From contig OZ220734.1 in NCBI GenBank assembly GCA_965116945.1, positions 2,542,001 to 2,606,000 of the forward strand: 64,000 nucleotides of DNA. The letters are read 5' to 3'. Numbering within the stretch: the first letter of the stretch is position 1; each line of letters begins with the position of its first letter. This DNA comes from Plut-88900 sp965116945. Its GTDB lineage: Bacteria > Chloroflexota > Dehalococcoidia > Plut-88900. Made by a program: the position numbers and the translations under genes. The notes beneath the pieces were generated by a model. That model was not told the origin of the DNA. It saw only the letters and a program-made list of their open reading frames with translations, and did not search any database. Shown piece after piece: positions 51,573 through 63,100 of the stretch.

Positions 51573-52757
51573 ATGACCTCCAACTACTTCCACTACACCT
51601 ACCTAGATGATCCCGAGATAAGGCCCGATGCCGCAAGTAACGCACGGCAGAGGTTGATCCGCAGCCCTCCACCACTTGTGCCGTCATCTTCCTCCCAGCT
51701 ATGGAGATTCATGGACGTTACAAAGCTGATTTCGCTTCTGAACAGGAATGCCTTGTTTTTTACTCGCATCAATAAACTCGAGGATAGTTTCGAAGGGACT
51801 GTTTCTAAGGCAACCCACGAGTTGCTCTATGGGGACGGCGAACTCAGTGTTAGCCAGTCATTCGATCAGTTCAGCTTGATCAGGTCTGGAGTAAAGCATG
51901 GCTTGACCTTCCCACGGCCATATTCTGAAGTGGACGACCCGGAGGAAAAGGAATTGTTCCACAAGATCGCCATCCAGGTTCTTCTGAGTGAGGCCTCCGA
52001 TGAGAAGAAACTACGCGATGAGATCAACACACACGGCCCTCTGCTCTTCGAGGTGCAACGTTCCACATACTCGTCCATCGAGAACAGTCTGACCTTCCAG
52101 CATAAGCGGAGCGGGAAGACCTTTATGGTGTTGGACAAAGAAGGACTCCGTCAGGGGAGGGATGTGAAGGTTTACCGGCTCGCGTCAGGTTCGGCAGCAG
52201 CGTTAAGGGTGGCTAGGAGACATGTTGATACATGGCAGGAACACATTTTGCCTTTCACAATGGTCAATTGCTGGCACGAGAGTGAGTATGAATCAGAGCT
52301 CATGTGGAGCAAGTACTCAGGAGGCGATCATGGAATTGCGATCAAGACAGACATGAAATCCCTTGCCGGGAGCTTTGACGGAAGATATCCCGAGGCAATA
52401 GCCAGAGTCGAGTACATCCCGTACGACCAAGAGGTCACGCCCCTTGGACTTGGCACTCCCGCGTTGTTCAAGCGACAGAGCTTCGAAGGCGAACGAGAGG
52501 TCAGGGCAATTATGTTTGATCTCTTTGACCATCGAGGCCCGGATGACCGTGTGTTTCGCTCCCATACATCTTGCCCCGAGTGCGTCGGAGACACCGGACG
52601 ATTCTATCGTGTCGACGCTAGCCAACTGATACGCGAGATTGTAATAAGCCCATTTGCTGCGACTTGGGTCTTGGGAGAAGTTGAGATGCTTGTCAGGAAG
52701 TATGGTCTCAACATGCCTGTGCTGCCATCTAGCATCAGCGAAGAGCCGGTGGGGTAG
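51573..52757 (+). CDS. DUF2971-like protein
   Basis: 394 residues from an ATG with GAAGGA eight bases upstream; a longer frame begins inside the glycosylase gene but lacks a ribosome site. Features of DUF2971 are visible: SQLWRFMDVTKLISLLNRNALFFTR, KLEDSFEG near residue 75, then VNCWHESEYESELMWSKYSGGDHGIAIKTD near 230-260. The family is widespread near restriction or defence genes and in mobile regions, with unknown biochemical function. It may not be linked functionally to the glycosylase. Confidence 0.75.
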   Translation: MTSNYFHYTYLDDPEIRPDAASNARQRLIRSPPPLVPSSSSQLWRFMDVTKLISLLNRNALFFTRINKLEDSFEGTVSKATHELLYGDGELSVSQSFDQFSLIRSGVKHGLTFPRPYSEVDDPEEKELFHKIAIQVLLSEASDEKKLRDEINTHGPLLFEVQRSTYSSIENSLTFQHKRSGKTFMVLDKEGLRQGRDVKVYRLASGSAAALRVARRHVDTWQEHILPFTMVNCWHESEYESELMWSKYSGGDHGIAIKTDMKSLAGSFDGRYPEAIARVEYIPYDQEVTPLGLGTPALFKRQSFEGEREVRAIMFDLFDHRGPDDRVFRSHTSCPECVGDTGRFYRVDASQLIREIVISPFAATWVLGEVEMLVRKYGLNMPVLPSSISEEPVG

Positions 52758-53851
52758 GGCCAGCCCAAGATTTGACGGATTTCAGAGGTTCAGCACGTTG
52801 TCCACCATCCTAGACTCGAACCAATATATTGATCAGTATAGATGCGTATGGACAAGTTGGATGAGAGTGATGAACGCAGAACGATCCTTAGTCGCCTATC
52901 CGGTGGTAATCGATGTGGGAACCGGTGAGCTAATAACCCTATTTCAGTCGTAATTCGTAATCCCACCCTCTCCGCCACCATAACATTTCACACTGTTCAA
53001 CAACATCCCATGCGATTCCCACTGCGTAGCTAATCGCAACTGTCGCTGTGCTCTTTAGCGCTCTCCTTGTCCCCTGATATCCCACACACTCGAGGGTGGC
53101 GAGAATCTTGGCTGACGGTTCACTGTAAATGGCCTAAAGACTACCTATTTGCCCCGACGACGAGGGACTGGCGTGGTCGATACGATTCAGCAGCGCGGCA
53201 AATCATTAGACTATCAACAAGACTGCCCAGGTGTCTGTCGCGCCTTTCCTGATGGTGGTGCAAAAAGGGACTATGAGAACTACATAGATCACGAGTCCCA
53301 CTTCATGGACGAACTGACTCACCTCGCGCAGTCTGGTAGCTCGATGTCAGGGTGGAAGAGACGAATGCTCCTCGCTCAGTCTTTAAGTCCAACTCGTCGG
53401 TCTGTAATCGCTGATCTCTATAGACATCTTCAAGCCTCTGAGTGGACACAGCAGATCCCCAAGAGACCACCTTCACATTCTCGGGTTGGCAAAGCGCCAT
53501 TAACTACATCCCGTACCAACTTCAGTATCGCGATGAGCTACTACTCACCATTCCGCGACCTACAGGGCATTGCACCACCGTCGGTCACTCATTTCGTAGG
53601 CAAATTACCTTCCCGGATGGCGATAGCGATGAAGCCGCTAGTAATCGAGCTTTTGTTTTGAACTGCAACGGTACGAAACGTGCACGCGCTTGCATAGATG
53701 CCCCTACCACCCCCCACCTCGAATAGGGATGATCTTTCCCCACCTCCCTCAGCCACTACCCTTGCCCCGACCATACCACCACAAGCAATGGACAGTCCGT
53801 CCCATTTCAACAACCCGTCGGATCTGGGAGCAACCGTCCTGTAATCTACCG
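52758..53851. other. 1.1-kb region without a clear gene
   Basis: Plus-strand frames near 53149-53661 and 53442-53726 have some protein-like stretches (FSGWQSAINYIPYQLQYRDE, SFRRQITFPDGDSDEAAS) but change frame and lack ribosome sites, so they look like parts of a decayed gene. AT-rich segments near 52820-53000 are otherwise unremarkable. Confidence 0.4.
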
Positions 53852-54766
53852 CTACGCCGAAAGCGCGGCAGCGGCACCTTCTACCTTTGCCGATCCTTCG
53901 GTAGTCAGCTCACCGATCGCCTTGACGATGTTTGGGTGCTGCAAGCCGGAAACAAGGAAGGTCCACCTCCACGCTCTCTGCGTTTCCGTAGTGATTTCCT
54001 CTTTCTCGGCCTCAGTAAACGTCCGTCTTGTCACATTCTCAAGAGCTTCTATGTTCAGCCCTATCTGCTGCGCAAGGAGTCCGTCTATAGCCCCACCCAG
54101 CTCAAGGACTTCATCGATTGCTTTCTCCCGTTCTTCAAGCGTTAACTGCACCGCAACTTCCCCAATTAACAGCGTATCCAACTTGGCGTGCTGCGCCTCT
54201 TCCATCCAGTGAAATCTCAAGAGGTCCCGGAACAGGCCATCCAGCTCCGAGTCTTCCTGTACGTGTTCTATGTAATGCCGTTGGGTGAACCATTCGATAA
54301 TCGCGGTCAATACCATGACTGCCAACTTTGACTTGCCCCGCACGACTCTCGCAACTTCCTCTCGACCGGGAATTAACCCGCACTCAACCCCAAACCCCTC
54401 ACCAAAGAGCTCAACCGACCTCCTGAACAATTCCTGGTGCTTGAGTTCTTCCTCGGCGAATCTCAACAGAGATCGGGCCCTGATCTCATCACCGTACACG
54501 TCTTTCATAGCCTCTTCAGTGACGGTCGGGATAATGAACTCCTCCACAAAGGCGAAAAGGTGGCAGTAGCCGTTACCCATGATCTGATTCAACTGGAGCT
54601 TCTCATGCTCGTTCAGGCATCCAATCCCATCTACGCCGGTCAGTTTGTTGGGAAGAAAGCGCTTCGAGAAATCGAAGTTCTTGTCGGCCAGTACGTCGTC
54701 TTCCAACCAGGAGACCCTCTTCGAGATATTTAGGCAGTCCTTGTATGTGTAGTTGTGGGAAAGCAC
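53852..54766 (-). CDS. AurF-like diiron protein
   Basis: 304 residues from GTG with AGGAGAATTCA upstream. All-helical with two carboxylate-histidine iron motifs: FVEEF and FAEEELKHQELF (E..EExxH) in the first half, and EWFTQRHYIEH with FHWMEEAQHAKLD (EExxH) in the second. This is the pattern of ferritin-like diiron oxygenases of the AurF/p-aminobenzoate N-oxygenase group. They oxidise amines or related substrates using oxygen. The next upstream gene is a sulfurtransferase; no substrate is implied. Confidence 0.78.
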   Translation of the reverse strand: MLSHNYTYKDCLNISKRVSWLEDDVLADKNFDFSKRFLPNKLTGVDGIGCLNEHEKLQLNQIMGNGYCHLFAFVEEFIIPTVTEEAMKDVYGDEIRARSLLRFAEEELKHQELFRRSVELFGEGFGVECGLIPGREEVARVVRGKSKLAVMVLTAIIEWFTQRHYIEHVQEDSELDGLFRDLLRFHWMEEAQHAKLDTLLIGEVAVQLTLEEREKAIDEVLELGGAIDGLLAQQIGLNIEALENVTRRTFTEAEKEEITTETQRAWRWTFLVSGLQHPNIVKAIGELTTEGSAKVEGAAAALSA

Positions 54767-55004
54767 TGAATTCTCCTTTCATTTTCGGGCCCTTTGCCAG
54801 GGTCCTCGCTGGTCGACCGCCCGAGTCCAACACTCATTATATACACAGCGGGCATTGTCGGTTGGCTAGGTACCGCGTTAAGACTGTCCATCATACCTGA
54901 GATTTGGACAGGCAGTGGCCTGCAACGAGCGGTAAATGCGCCCATCCTTTCGCCAGGTGAGTCGGTCAGCTTGCCTGTGAGCGCTCGTCTTGAGCGTGCA
55001 ACGA

Positions 55005-55886
55005 CTAGTCGACTTCGAGCGGCAGCAACGGATCGGCTGCGTATTCTGACAATGACGCGTCGTATACCCCAATGTCTCGGTACCCTAGCAACGACAATAC
55101 GAAGGCGTCGTTCGAAGCAGCGATGCCTCCGCCGCAATAGGTAACCACCCGCCGACCCTTCTCCGCCCCTACCCCTTCGAACATCGACGCCAATTCTCCA
55201 GCTGGACGGTACAGCCCGGTCGTTGCATCTATCAATTCCGTCGCTGGCACATTCGCCGCTCCCGGGATATGCCCGGGACGCCCGTACACCCGACCCCCGT
55301 CCGCGCCGGAGTGCTGATCTCTACCCAATGCGTTTATCAGGCAACTGCCATCAACACCGCCGGACTCTACGAACGCCATGACCTCACCAAGGTCTGCGAA
55401 CCTGGCCTCGTCGAAAGTAGGTGTAAATAATGTGGACTCATACGTATCCTCGCTGGTTGACACCGGTTTGCCCTCAGCAACCCAGCGGCGCCAGCCGCCG
55501 TCCAGCACCGCAGCGCCGTGGCAACCCATGGACCTGAACATCCACCACAACCGGGCGGCCCACATTGAACCCGACCGGTCATATAGGACCAGCTTAGAGG
55601 ACTCCGATATCCCATGCCGTCCAGCCGCTTCGGCAAATGCCTCGGCGGAAGGCATCATGAAACGGAAGCTCTGATCGTTATCGGAAAAGTCATCCTGCAG
55701 GTCCAGGAATCCCGCACCTGGTATATGTCCTTCCTCGTACTTGCACCGCCCCGACTCGACCCTATAGCCCCCACCCTCGCGAGGATGTAGAAACACCGTC
55801 GATTCGAAGACGCGTAGGTCGCCCTCGGACCAATGTTCAACCAACCAGTCCGTTGAAACCAGGAATTCCGGATGTGCGAAGGTCAT
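55005..55886 (-). CDS. two-domain thiosulfate/mercaptopyruvate sulfurtransferase
   Basis: 293 residues; ATG chosen six bases after GAGGAG. Two rhodanese domains: the first (about 1-140) has no active Cys at its loop (LYDRSGSMWAARLWW), the second has the catalytic Cys in VVTYCGGGIAAS near residue 240. EEGHIPGAGFLDLQ and RPGHIPGAANVPATEL are the conserved pre-loop motifs of each domain. Moves sulfur from thiosulfate or mercaptopyruvate to thiol acceptors or cyanide. The CGGGIAA loop is between the thiosulfate type (CRKG) and mercaptopyruvate type (CGSG), closer to the latter. Confidence 0.9.
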   Translation of the reverse strand: MTFAHPEFLVSTDWLVEHWSEGDLRVFESTVFLHPREGGGYRVESGRCKYEEGHIPGAGFLDLQDDFSDNDQSFRFMMPSAEAFAEAAGRHGISESSKLVLYDRSGSMWAARLWWMFRSMGCHGAAVLDGGWRRWVAEGKPVSTSEDTYESTLFTPTFDEARFADLGEVMAFVESGGVDGSCLINALGRDQHSGADGGRVYGRPGHIPGAANVPATELIDATTGLYRPAGELASMFEGVGAEKGRRVVTYCGGGIAASNDAFVLSLLGYRDIGVYDASLSEYAADPLLPLEVD

Positions 55887-56009
55887 GATCATCTCCTCAC
55901 AGTGAGATCTTGCATTGGAGCGCTTCGACAAATGTCCAGTATCAGTCCCGCATCCGAAACACCCGCCCACCAATGGAGGCGCCTTCCCGAGACTTTCCGG
56001 TTACTGGGC

Positions 56010-56504
56010 TTAAATCGACAACCCCTCGATGAACTCCAGACCCGGTAGTTTCTCCAGTTCCCGGGGTGTCATCTTCAGTTTGGCTGAACGACTACCCGCT
56101 CCAAGGATGATATAGTCCATCTCCAGCAACCGTGCGTCAGCGTAGATAGGTAGTCCATCCGGGAGCGCCAAGGCCGTAACTCCACCGATCATCATGCCCG
56201 TCACTTCACGGGTCATCTCCGCCGAAGCAAATGACGCCCGCGACACCCTCATCAGCCCTCGCACCCGCTTGTTAACATCCAGCCGATCGCATCCCCGCAC
56301 AATCCCAGCGCAGTATGCCGCAGGTCCTCGCTTACTTGCCACGATGATCGTATTGGCGCAATGGGGAGCATCATACCCATACTGTTCACAGAAGTCCGCC
56401 GTGTCGCCATACTGTGGGTCGATTTCAATCCACTCACAGTTTTCAATGCCCAGCTCGCCAAGCGCTATCCGCACTCGTGCTTCGATTTCTTCAGGTGTAC
56501 TCAT
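56010..56504 (-). CDS. YbaK/aminoacyl-tRNA deacylase-like protein
   Basis: 164 residues from an ATG with TAAGGACACGAAC upstream; a longer start is possible but lacks a ribosome site. The YbaK fold is recognisable from NTIIVASKRGPAAYCAGIVRG, DVNKRVRGLMRVSRASFASAEMTREVTGMMIGGVTALALP and IYADARLLEMDYIILGAGSRSAKLKMTP. These proteins hydrolyse mischarged tRNAs (for example Cys-tRNAPro) in trans. Stand-alone here, as usual. Confidence 0.85.
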   Translation of the reverse strand: MSTPEEIEARVRIALGELGIENCEWIEIDPQYGDTADFCEQYGYDAPHCANTIIVASKRGPAAYCAGIVRGCDRLDVNKRVRGLMRVSRASFASAEMTREVTGMMIGGVTALALPDGLPIYADARLLEMDYIILGAGSRSAKLKMTPRELEKLPGLEFIEGLSI

Positions 56505-57153
56505 GTTCGTGTCCTTAGCGGAAAATTGGTAATCGCCCGCAAATTGTCCTGGCATCACACTCGCAGATCTGGGGATAAGCCCTCCGGACGGCTCTGCTGG
56601 GCCTTGTTCTGTCGCCACCACCTCACCACGACTAGCACTGGATTAAATCAGCCAACTGGGCTTCTGTCTATACGCCGGCCTCACAGAGTCAGATCGCAGG
56701 CCTCCCTGGGGGTTACTCTTCTAAAGTCACAAAGAACACTGCCTCCGGCCTATGACTTCACTGTCATGTAGCCAGCGCCGACTCCGGCGCTTTGCCATCC
56801 TACCCCCTTGAGATCAGACGACGCTTAACTTTCCTCCTCGATGATAAGCCACACTATGGTTAGTCCTCCCTTTGTATCGATTTGACAGGTCATTTACCTG
56901 GGCGTTTACTCATGCCATCTTCCCGTAACTCCATGTATACAAACCGCTGTACGAATCGGCCTCATTGCCGTGTTATAAAATAGGAGCGTTACGTAAATCC
57001 ACTGACTTGGTATAAACGTGGATAGTGATGAAGTATGTTCCCGATCCTTGATAACCGTTAGCAGTTCCTCGGGGTATTCTCCTCCGTCCTGCGGGCTGCC
57101 GGCTCAACGAGATTATTATTGAGACCATTTAGCTGAAGGACACAGCACCTGCG
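56505..57153. other. spacer upstream of the polyketide synthase
   Basis: About 650 bases without a convincing gene. The AT-rich part near 56860-57020 probably contains the PKS promoter. The weak GAAGGA site, 13 bases before the PKS ATG, is the only ribosome-like sequence near the start. Confidence 0.4.
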
Positions 57154-60100
57154 ATGCATCGTACAGAGAGAGTTATTTCAAACCAGCAGCAGCCTATTGC
57201 TATCGTCGGAATGGCATGTCGGTTTCCTCGCAGCAGGACCATTGCAGAGTTTTGGAGACTTCTTGAGGCCGGCCAAAACGCGGTTGTTCACGGACCACCA
57301 GGTTCGGTCATCGGACGAGTCGGGCACAATATTCCGGACCCTAACCCAGGCAACGTAGCCGTCCAATTCGGTGCCTTTGTCGAAGACATAGATCTGTTTG
57401 ATGCGGAGTTTTTCCGCATGTCCCCCCTGGAGGCCCAATTGCTGGACCCCCAACACCGCATGATGCTGGAGACCAGCTGGCAGGCTCTGGAAGACGCTGC
57501 CATCGACCCTGAAGGCCTCAAAGGAAGCCGCACTGGTGTCTATGCGGGAATCAGCAACTACGACTACAGGGATATCGCAATTGAGTCCCCGGAGACCTCG
57601 GGTGTAGCAGCCGGCCTCTACGCAGTTACAGGCAATACTTTCAATACCGCCATTGGTAGGGTCTCTTTTGCTCTTGGCCTTGAAGGGCCTTCTATGGCCA
57701 TCGACACCGCCTGTTCGTCCTCACTCGTGGCCGTTCACCAGGCCGCAAGTGCACTTCAACAGCGAGAGGTAGATCTGGCCATAGCGGGTGGTGTGCAGAT
57801 ATTCCTTTCCGGGCGGTCTCTGGAACTTCGCGCCAATGCCGGAATGCTCTCCCCCGAAGGGCAGTGCAAGACTTTCGACGCGTCAGCCGACGGCTTTGTT
57901 TGTGGCGAAGGTTGTGGCCTCGTGGTCCTCAAGCGATTGGAGGATGCAGAGGCCGATGGGGACCGAATCTGGGCCGTTGTACGTGGCACAGCAGTCAATC
58001 AGGATGGAGCCAGCCAGGGCTTGACCGTTCCCAGCGGGCAATCCCAGGAACACGCAATTGAGGAGGCCCTGGCCCGTGCGGGACTCTCTCCCTCCGACAC
58101 GGACTACCTCGAAGCACACGGGACGGGAACTGTAGTCGGCGATCCCATTGAAGTAAATGCAGCCGCGTCGGTCTACGGCAGAGGTCGGGCAAGCCGCAAC
58201 CCACTCTTGATGGGCTCGGTAAAAACCAACATCGGACACTTGGGGGCGGCAGCTGGTGTCGCGGGGCTGATTAAGTCCGTTCTGGCCATGAGGCACGGCA
58301 TGATCCCCCAACACCTCAACTTCAATAACCCCAATCCTCGAATCAATTGGGACAAGCTGCCGGTACGCGTTACCGACACAAATACCCCTTGGCCACCCCA
58401 CCCCGAGAGACGCCCCATTGCCGGCGTTAATTCATTTGGATGGTCCGGAACCAACGCCCATGTGGTTGTGGAAGGCTACGGAGATCCAGTAAGCAGCCCC
58501 GGCCCCGGGATCATTTCTCCGCCCATGGGTTCAAACGCAGCAGTCGGCATATCCCTGCCCATATCTGCCTCACTTCCCGCCAAGGATTCCCTGGATTCCA
58601 ACGACCGTGAGACCCGACTCCTGCCCCTCTCCGCCAAGACTCCGGACGCCCTCCGTGACTTGGCTTCCCATTACCTATCTTGGCTAGACTCCAATCTGGG
58701 TAACCCTTATTCCGAACAGTCAGAAGCATTGCCTTCGCTTGCTGATTTGACCTGGACGGCATCTAGCGGGCGGAGTCATTTCCTCCACCGCTCTGCAATT
58801 GTCTTCTCTGATGTCGCCCGCCTTCGCAATAGACTCGAAGAAATTTCCGACGGGATCTTCGAAGGTGAGGCCCCACCCCCCAGTGAAGCGAGGAAAGTTG
58901 CCTTTGTCTTTACGGGCCAGGGAAGCCAGTGGATCGGCATGGGAAAAGCCCTCTATGAGAGAGAACCCGTGTTCCGGGCAGTCCTCGATCAATGTGACCA
59001 TCTCCTCACTGAAGAGCGTGGCATCTCTCTACTGGAGGTCATGTTCGGGCACAATGGCACCGACAACCTGCTGAATGAACCTTCTTGGACCCAACCCGCC
59101 ATTTACACCCTGGAATGTGGCCTCACTGCTCTGTGGGCAAGCGTAGGTATAAAGCCGGATGTCGTAGTCGGCCATAGTCTGGGTGAGATCGCCGCTTCCC
59201 AGGCCGCCGGAGTATTTACATTGGAGCAGGGCCTAAAGTTTGCTTCCGCCCGCGGTACGCTGCTCGGGTCCACACGAAGCGACGGAGCAATGGCCGCAGT
59301 CTTCGCCCCCGCCGCCCGAGTCTCCGAAGTCGTTGCTGAACACAATGCTACCTCTGGTGACGTAGGTCTGAGTGTAGCCGTGGATAACGGCCTGCAGCAG
59401 GTCGTCAGCGGACCATCGGAGGACCTCGAGACAGTCCTGCAAATATTCGAGGCTGAAGACGTCAAAGTCCGACGCCTGAAGCGGAGCCCTGCCTATCACA
59501 GTGCATTGATGGAGCCTGCGCTCGATGATCTTGCAAAGGCTGTTAGGGACATTGCCGGCACTCCTCCGGCCCCAGCAGTGCCTTTAATCAGCGATCTGAA
59601 CGGCAGACCTATTGAAGAAAGTGTTCCGATGGACGCCTCCTATTGGCGTCGCCATGCCCGAGAACCGGTCGCTTTCCGCAGTTGCGTCGAAACCCTCGCA
59701 GAAATGCAAGTCGATACGGTTGTGGAGATCGGCCCTCACGCCATCTTGGGCCCAGTAGTGTCCATGACATGGCCGGTTTCAGCCCTGGGCGGCGCTCCGG
59801 TCGTCCTGCAAAGCCTGCTGCGGCCACCCCGAGACCTGAATGAGCCGGTCTTCGATACCAGCGGAGGGTTCGTAGACGCCGCCGCCAAAGCATACGAATC
59901 GGGTCTGGACCTGGAGTTTGCGGGCCTCTTCGCAGGGGAGTCCCGACGCAAGCTCTCTATACCAACCTATCCCTTCCAACGTAAGCATCACTGGGTCTCT
60001 ACGACAAAGCGCCGGCAACTGACTTCTGACCATCCTCTACTCGGTACCCGGCATGAGTCACCACGCGGGGAGGTCATGTACGAGACCGAGATGTTCCCCT

Positions 60101-63100
60101 CGGACCCCGCCTGGATGGTCGACCACCTCGTCTATGATCGAATTGTCGCTCCCGGCGGAATGTATGGAGCAATGGCAGTCTCTGCATTTCTTGCTAACGG
60201 AAATGGCCCCGCAGTTGTTGATGAGATGCAGACCTATAGCGCCCTTATTTTCGAGGATACTGACCCCGATGATCTATCAAGGGACATAGGCCGTAAGCTG
60301 CAGTTCGTGCTGGACAGCTCGGAAGATGCGCTGGGCCACCGCTTCGAGATATTCAGCAAAGGCGGAAACGATGATGCCTGGACCCTCCACGCTGAGGGCT
60401 TGCTTTCGAAGGATCAATCCAGCATTGAAATGACTAGGCCCGTCGATTTGGACGCAATTAAATCGGGACTTGAGCCCCGAAGCCCTGCAGATTTCTATCA
60501 AATGCGCTCCGCCGACGCAATCTATCTCGGCCCGTCATATCACACCCTGAAAGCCGTCTGGGCCAGGGAAGGAGAGTCCCTGGGGGAGCTTGCGCTCCAG
60601 GACTTCGTGGATGGCGACGGCATCGAGATGCACCCCCTTCTCTTGGATGGTTGCTTCCAGGTACTCTCCCTCGCCCGACACCTCTCCGGTATCGAGCAGG
60701 ACGCCGTATACATGCCCTTTGGATGGGAACGGCTTTGGGTCTCAGGGCCCATGCCCGAGCGAATTATCTGCCACGCAACCCTTCGGCAACCCGCATCCGC
60801 CAACGGTACCGAAAGAGTATCTACCGCCCCGCCTGAGGTCATTACTGGAGACATCAATTTCTACTCCACCGACGGCCAACCAATCGGAGGGTTGAAGGGC
60901 TTCACGGTCAAGCGCGCAACCAGAACGGCCCTGCTGCCCCCCAAGGGTGACTTGAAGGACATCCTGTATGAGGTTGTCTGGCGGGAGAAGCCACTTGCCA
61001 AAGAAATGCCGCACGCTGGCTTCCTCACCAGCCCCAGCACCATCGCAACCCAGTGTCCCCCTCTCTCCAGCTATCTGGCAGATCAAGGCGTAGATTCCGA
61101 TGACAGATCAGATTTCCTGGGAGATATAGAGCAGCTTTCACGTGCCTACGCCCTATCGGCTCTGGAGAATTTGGGGTGGCAGCGCAAGGCCGGCGCTACT
61201 TTGACCCTCCCGGACATTCAAGCCCGATTAGGCATTGTCGACAATCACGGCCGCCTCTTGGGACGCCTCCTCAACATGCTCTGCGAGACAGGAGTCCTGG
61301 CCCCCGCGGGAGAAGGGTTCATCGTCAAAATAGGTGCGGAAGACCCCCTCCCCAGCCCCTCGCATTCCAACCCGGAGTCCCTCGCCGATCAACTCTCCAT
61401 CAGGCACCCTCATGGAATCAACGAACTCGGCCTGCTCCGACGCTGTGGGTCCTATCTCGCAGCGATTCTCCAAGGTCGAGAGGATCCGCTCGCCCTCCTC
61501 TTTAGCGATGAAGGACCTAGCGCCTCAGACCTCTACCTGAAAGCGCCCGCCTCCCGTGCCGCAAACGAAATGCTTGGAGATGTAGTTGCAGCCTCCATTT
61601 CCTCACTACCCGACAACAGACCACTCAGAATCATTGAAGTCGGAGCAGGAACTGGTTCGGCAACCTCAGCGGTTCTCGCTCACTTGCCGTCCGGCAGGTT
61701 CGAATACACCTTTACCGACATTTCCGCCGGCTTTTTCGCCCAAGCCGAGGCCCGCCTCGCCGAGTTCGGCGCCGCCATCGAATACAAGGCTCTCAATATA
61801 GAGAATGACCCCGCTGACCAGGGATTCGTTTCCCACGGATTCGACCTCGTATTAGCGGCCAATGTGCTGCACGCCACCCGGGACCTGGGCGAAACGCTCG
61901 CCCACTGTAGAGACCTGTTGGCGCCATCTGGCCAACTTATCGCCCTTGAAGGGCTGCAGCGCCGTGCCTATCAGGACCTGACCTTTGGACTCCTCGACGG
62001 CTGGTGGCGTTTCTCCGATAACTACCGGGATGAACACGCTTTGGCCACACCGGATGCATGGACTCGCGCCCTCACCGATACTAGCTTCTCAGATGTGGAA
62101 TACATCGGGCCCGAATCCCTTGAATCTACTACTACTCTTGGCTCCAGCATTATTGTCGCCCGTGGCCCCGATGAGATTACCTTTTCTCCGGGAATCTGGG
62201 TCCTTGCCGCCAACCGCAGCATTGCTGCAAATGGCTTGGCAGAGAGCCTCTCTGCTCGTGGCCAAACTGTAATACTTGCTGCCGCCGAACACCCCTCCCC
62301 AGCCTCTTCTTCCGCAAACTCCTATGTCACCACGGCCAAAATTAACACAACGCTTCGGGGCGAATGGAAAACCCTCTTTGGAACACTGCCGAAAGATTTG
62401 CCACTAAAGGGTGTTGTCCACATGGCTGCGCTGGATGGTCATGGCGCAACCGCTAGCACAGAGGAAATGGCCGAGGATGTAACTGCGGCCACCGCCAGCG
62501 CCCTGGCCCTGGTCCAGGGCATCATAGATGCCTCTGTTACACCCAGCGATGGAGTCTGGTTCGTCACTAGAGGCGCTCAGATTCTGGGTCAGGATTTCAT
62601 CGACCGGACAACCGGAGACCTCTCGGGTGCCACACTTTGGGGCTTCGGCAAAGTCATGTCCGGCGAAATGGCCCACCTCCATCCGAAAATGATCGACCTT
62701 GACCCCGCCTCCGATGAGGCGGCTTCCGCACACATCATTGATGATCTCCTTGCCCCAGATCCCGAGACCCATGTCGCCTACCGTGGAGGTCTGCGTCATG
62801 CCGCCCGACTAGTCCGCGGGGTGGCGGACAGGCGGCTTACCATCCCGGACGGACCGGAGTGGGGCATCGGTCCCGAAGACCCAAACGCCGGCCTAACCAC
62901 CCTCCGAACTAAACCTAGGCCTAAACATGCCCTGAAGCCCGGCGAGGTCCGCATTGCCGTGGAGTCGATGGGGCTTAACTTCGCAGACATCCTCCTCTCT
63001 CTGGGTGTCGTCGAATACGACATGGAAGTAGGTAGAGAAGCCTTCGGCCGCATTATCGAAACGGCTGAAGACGTAGAAGACTTTTCGGTTGGAGACCCAG

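Noticed and set aside
53149..53726. Two overlapping plus-strand frames with protein-like patches
   Set aside because: They switch frame, lack starts with ribosome sites and match no family; treated as decayed sequence.
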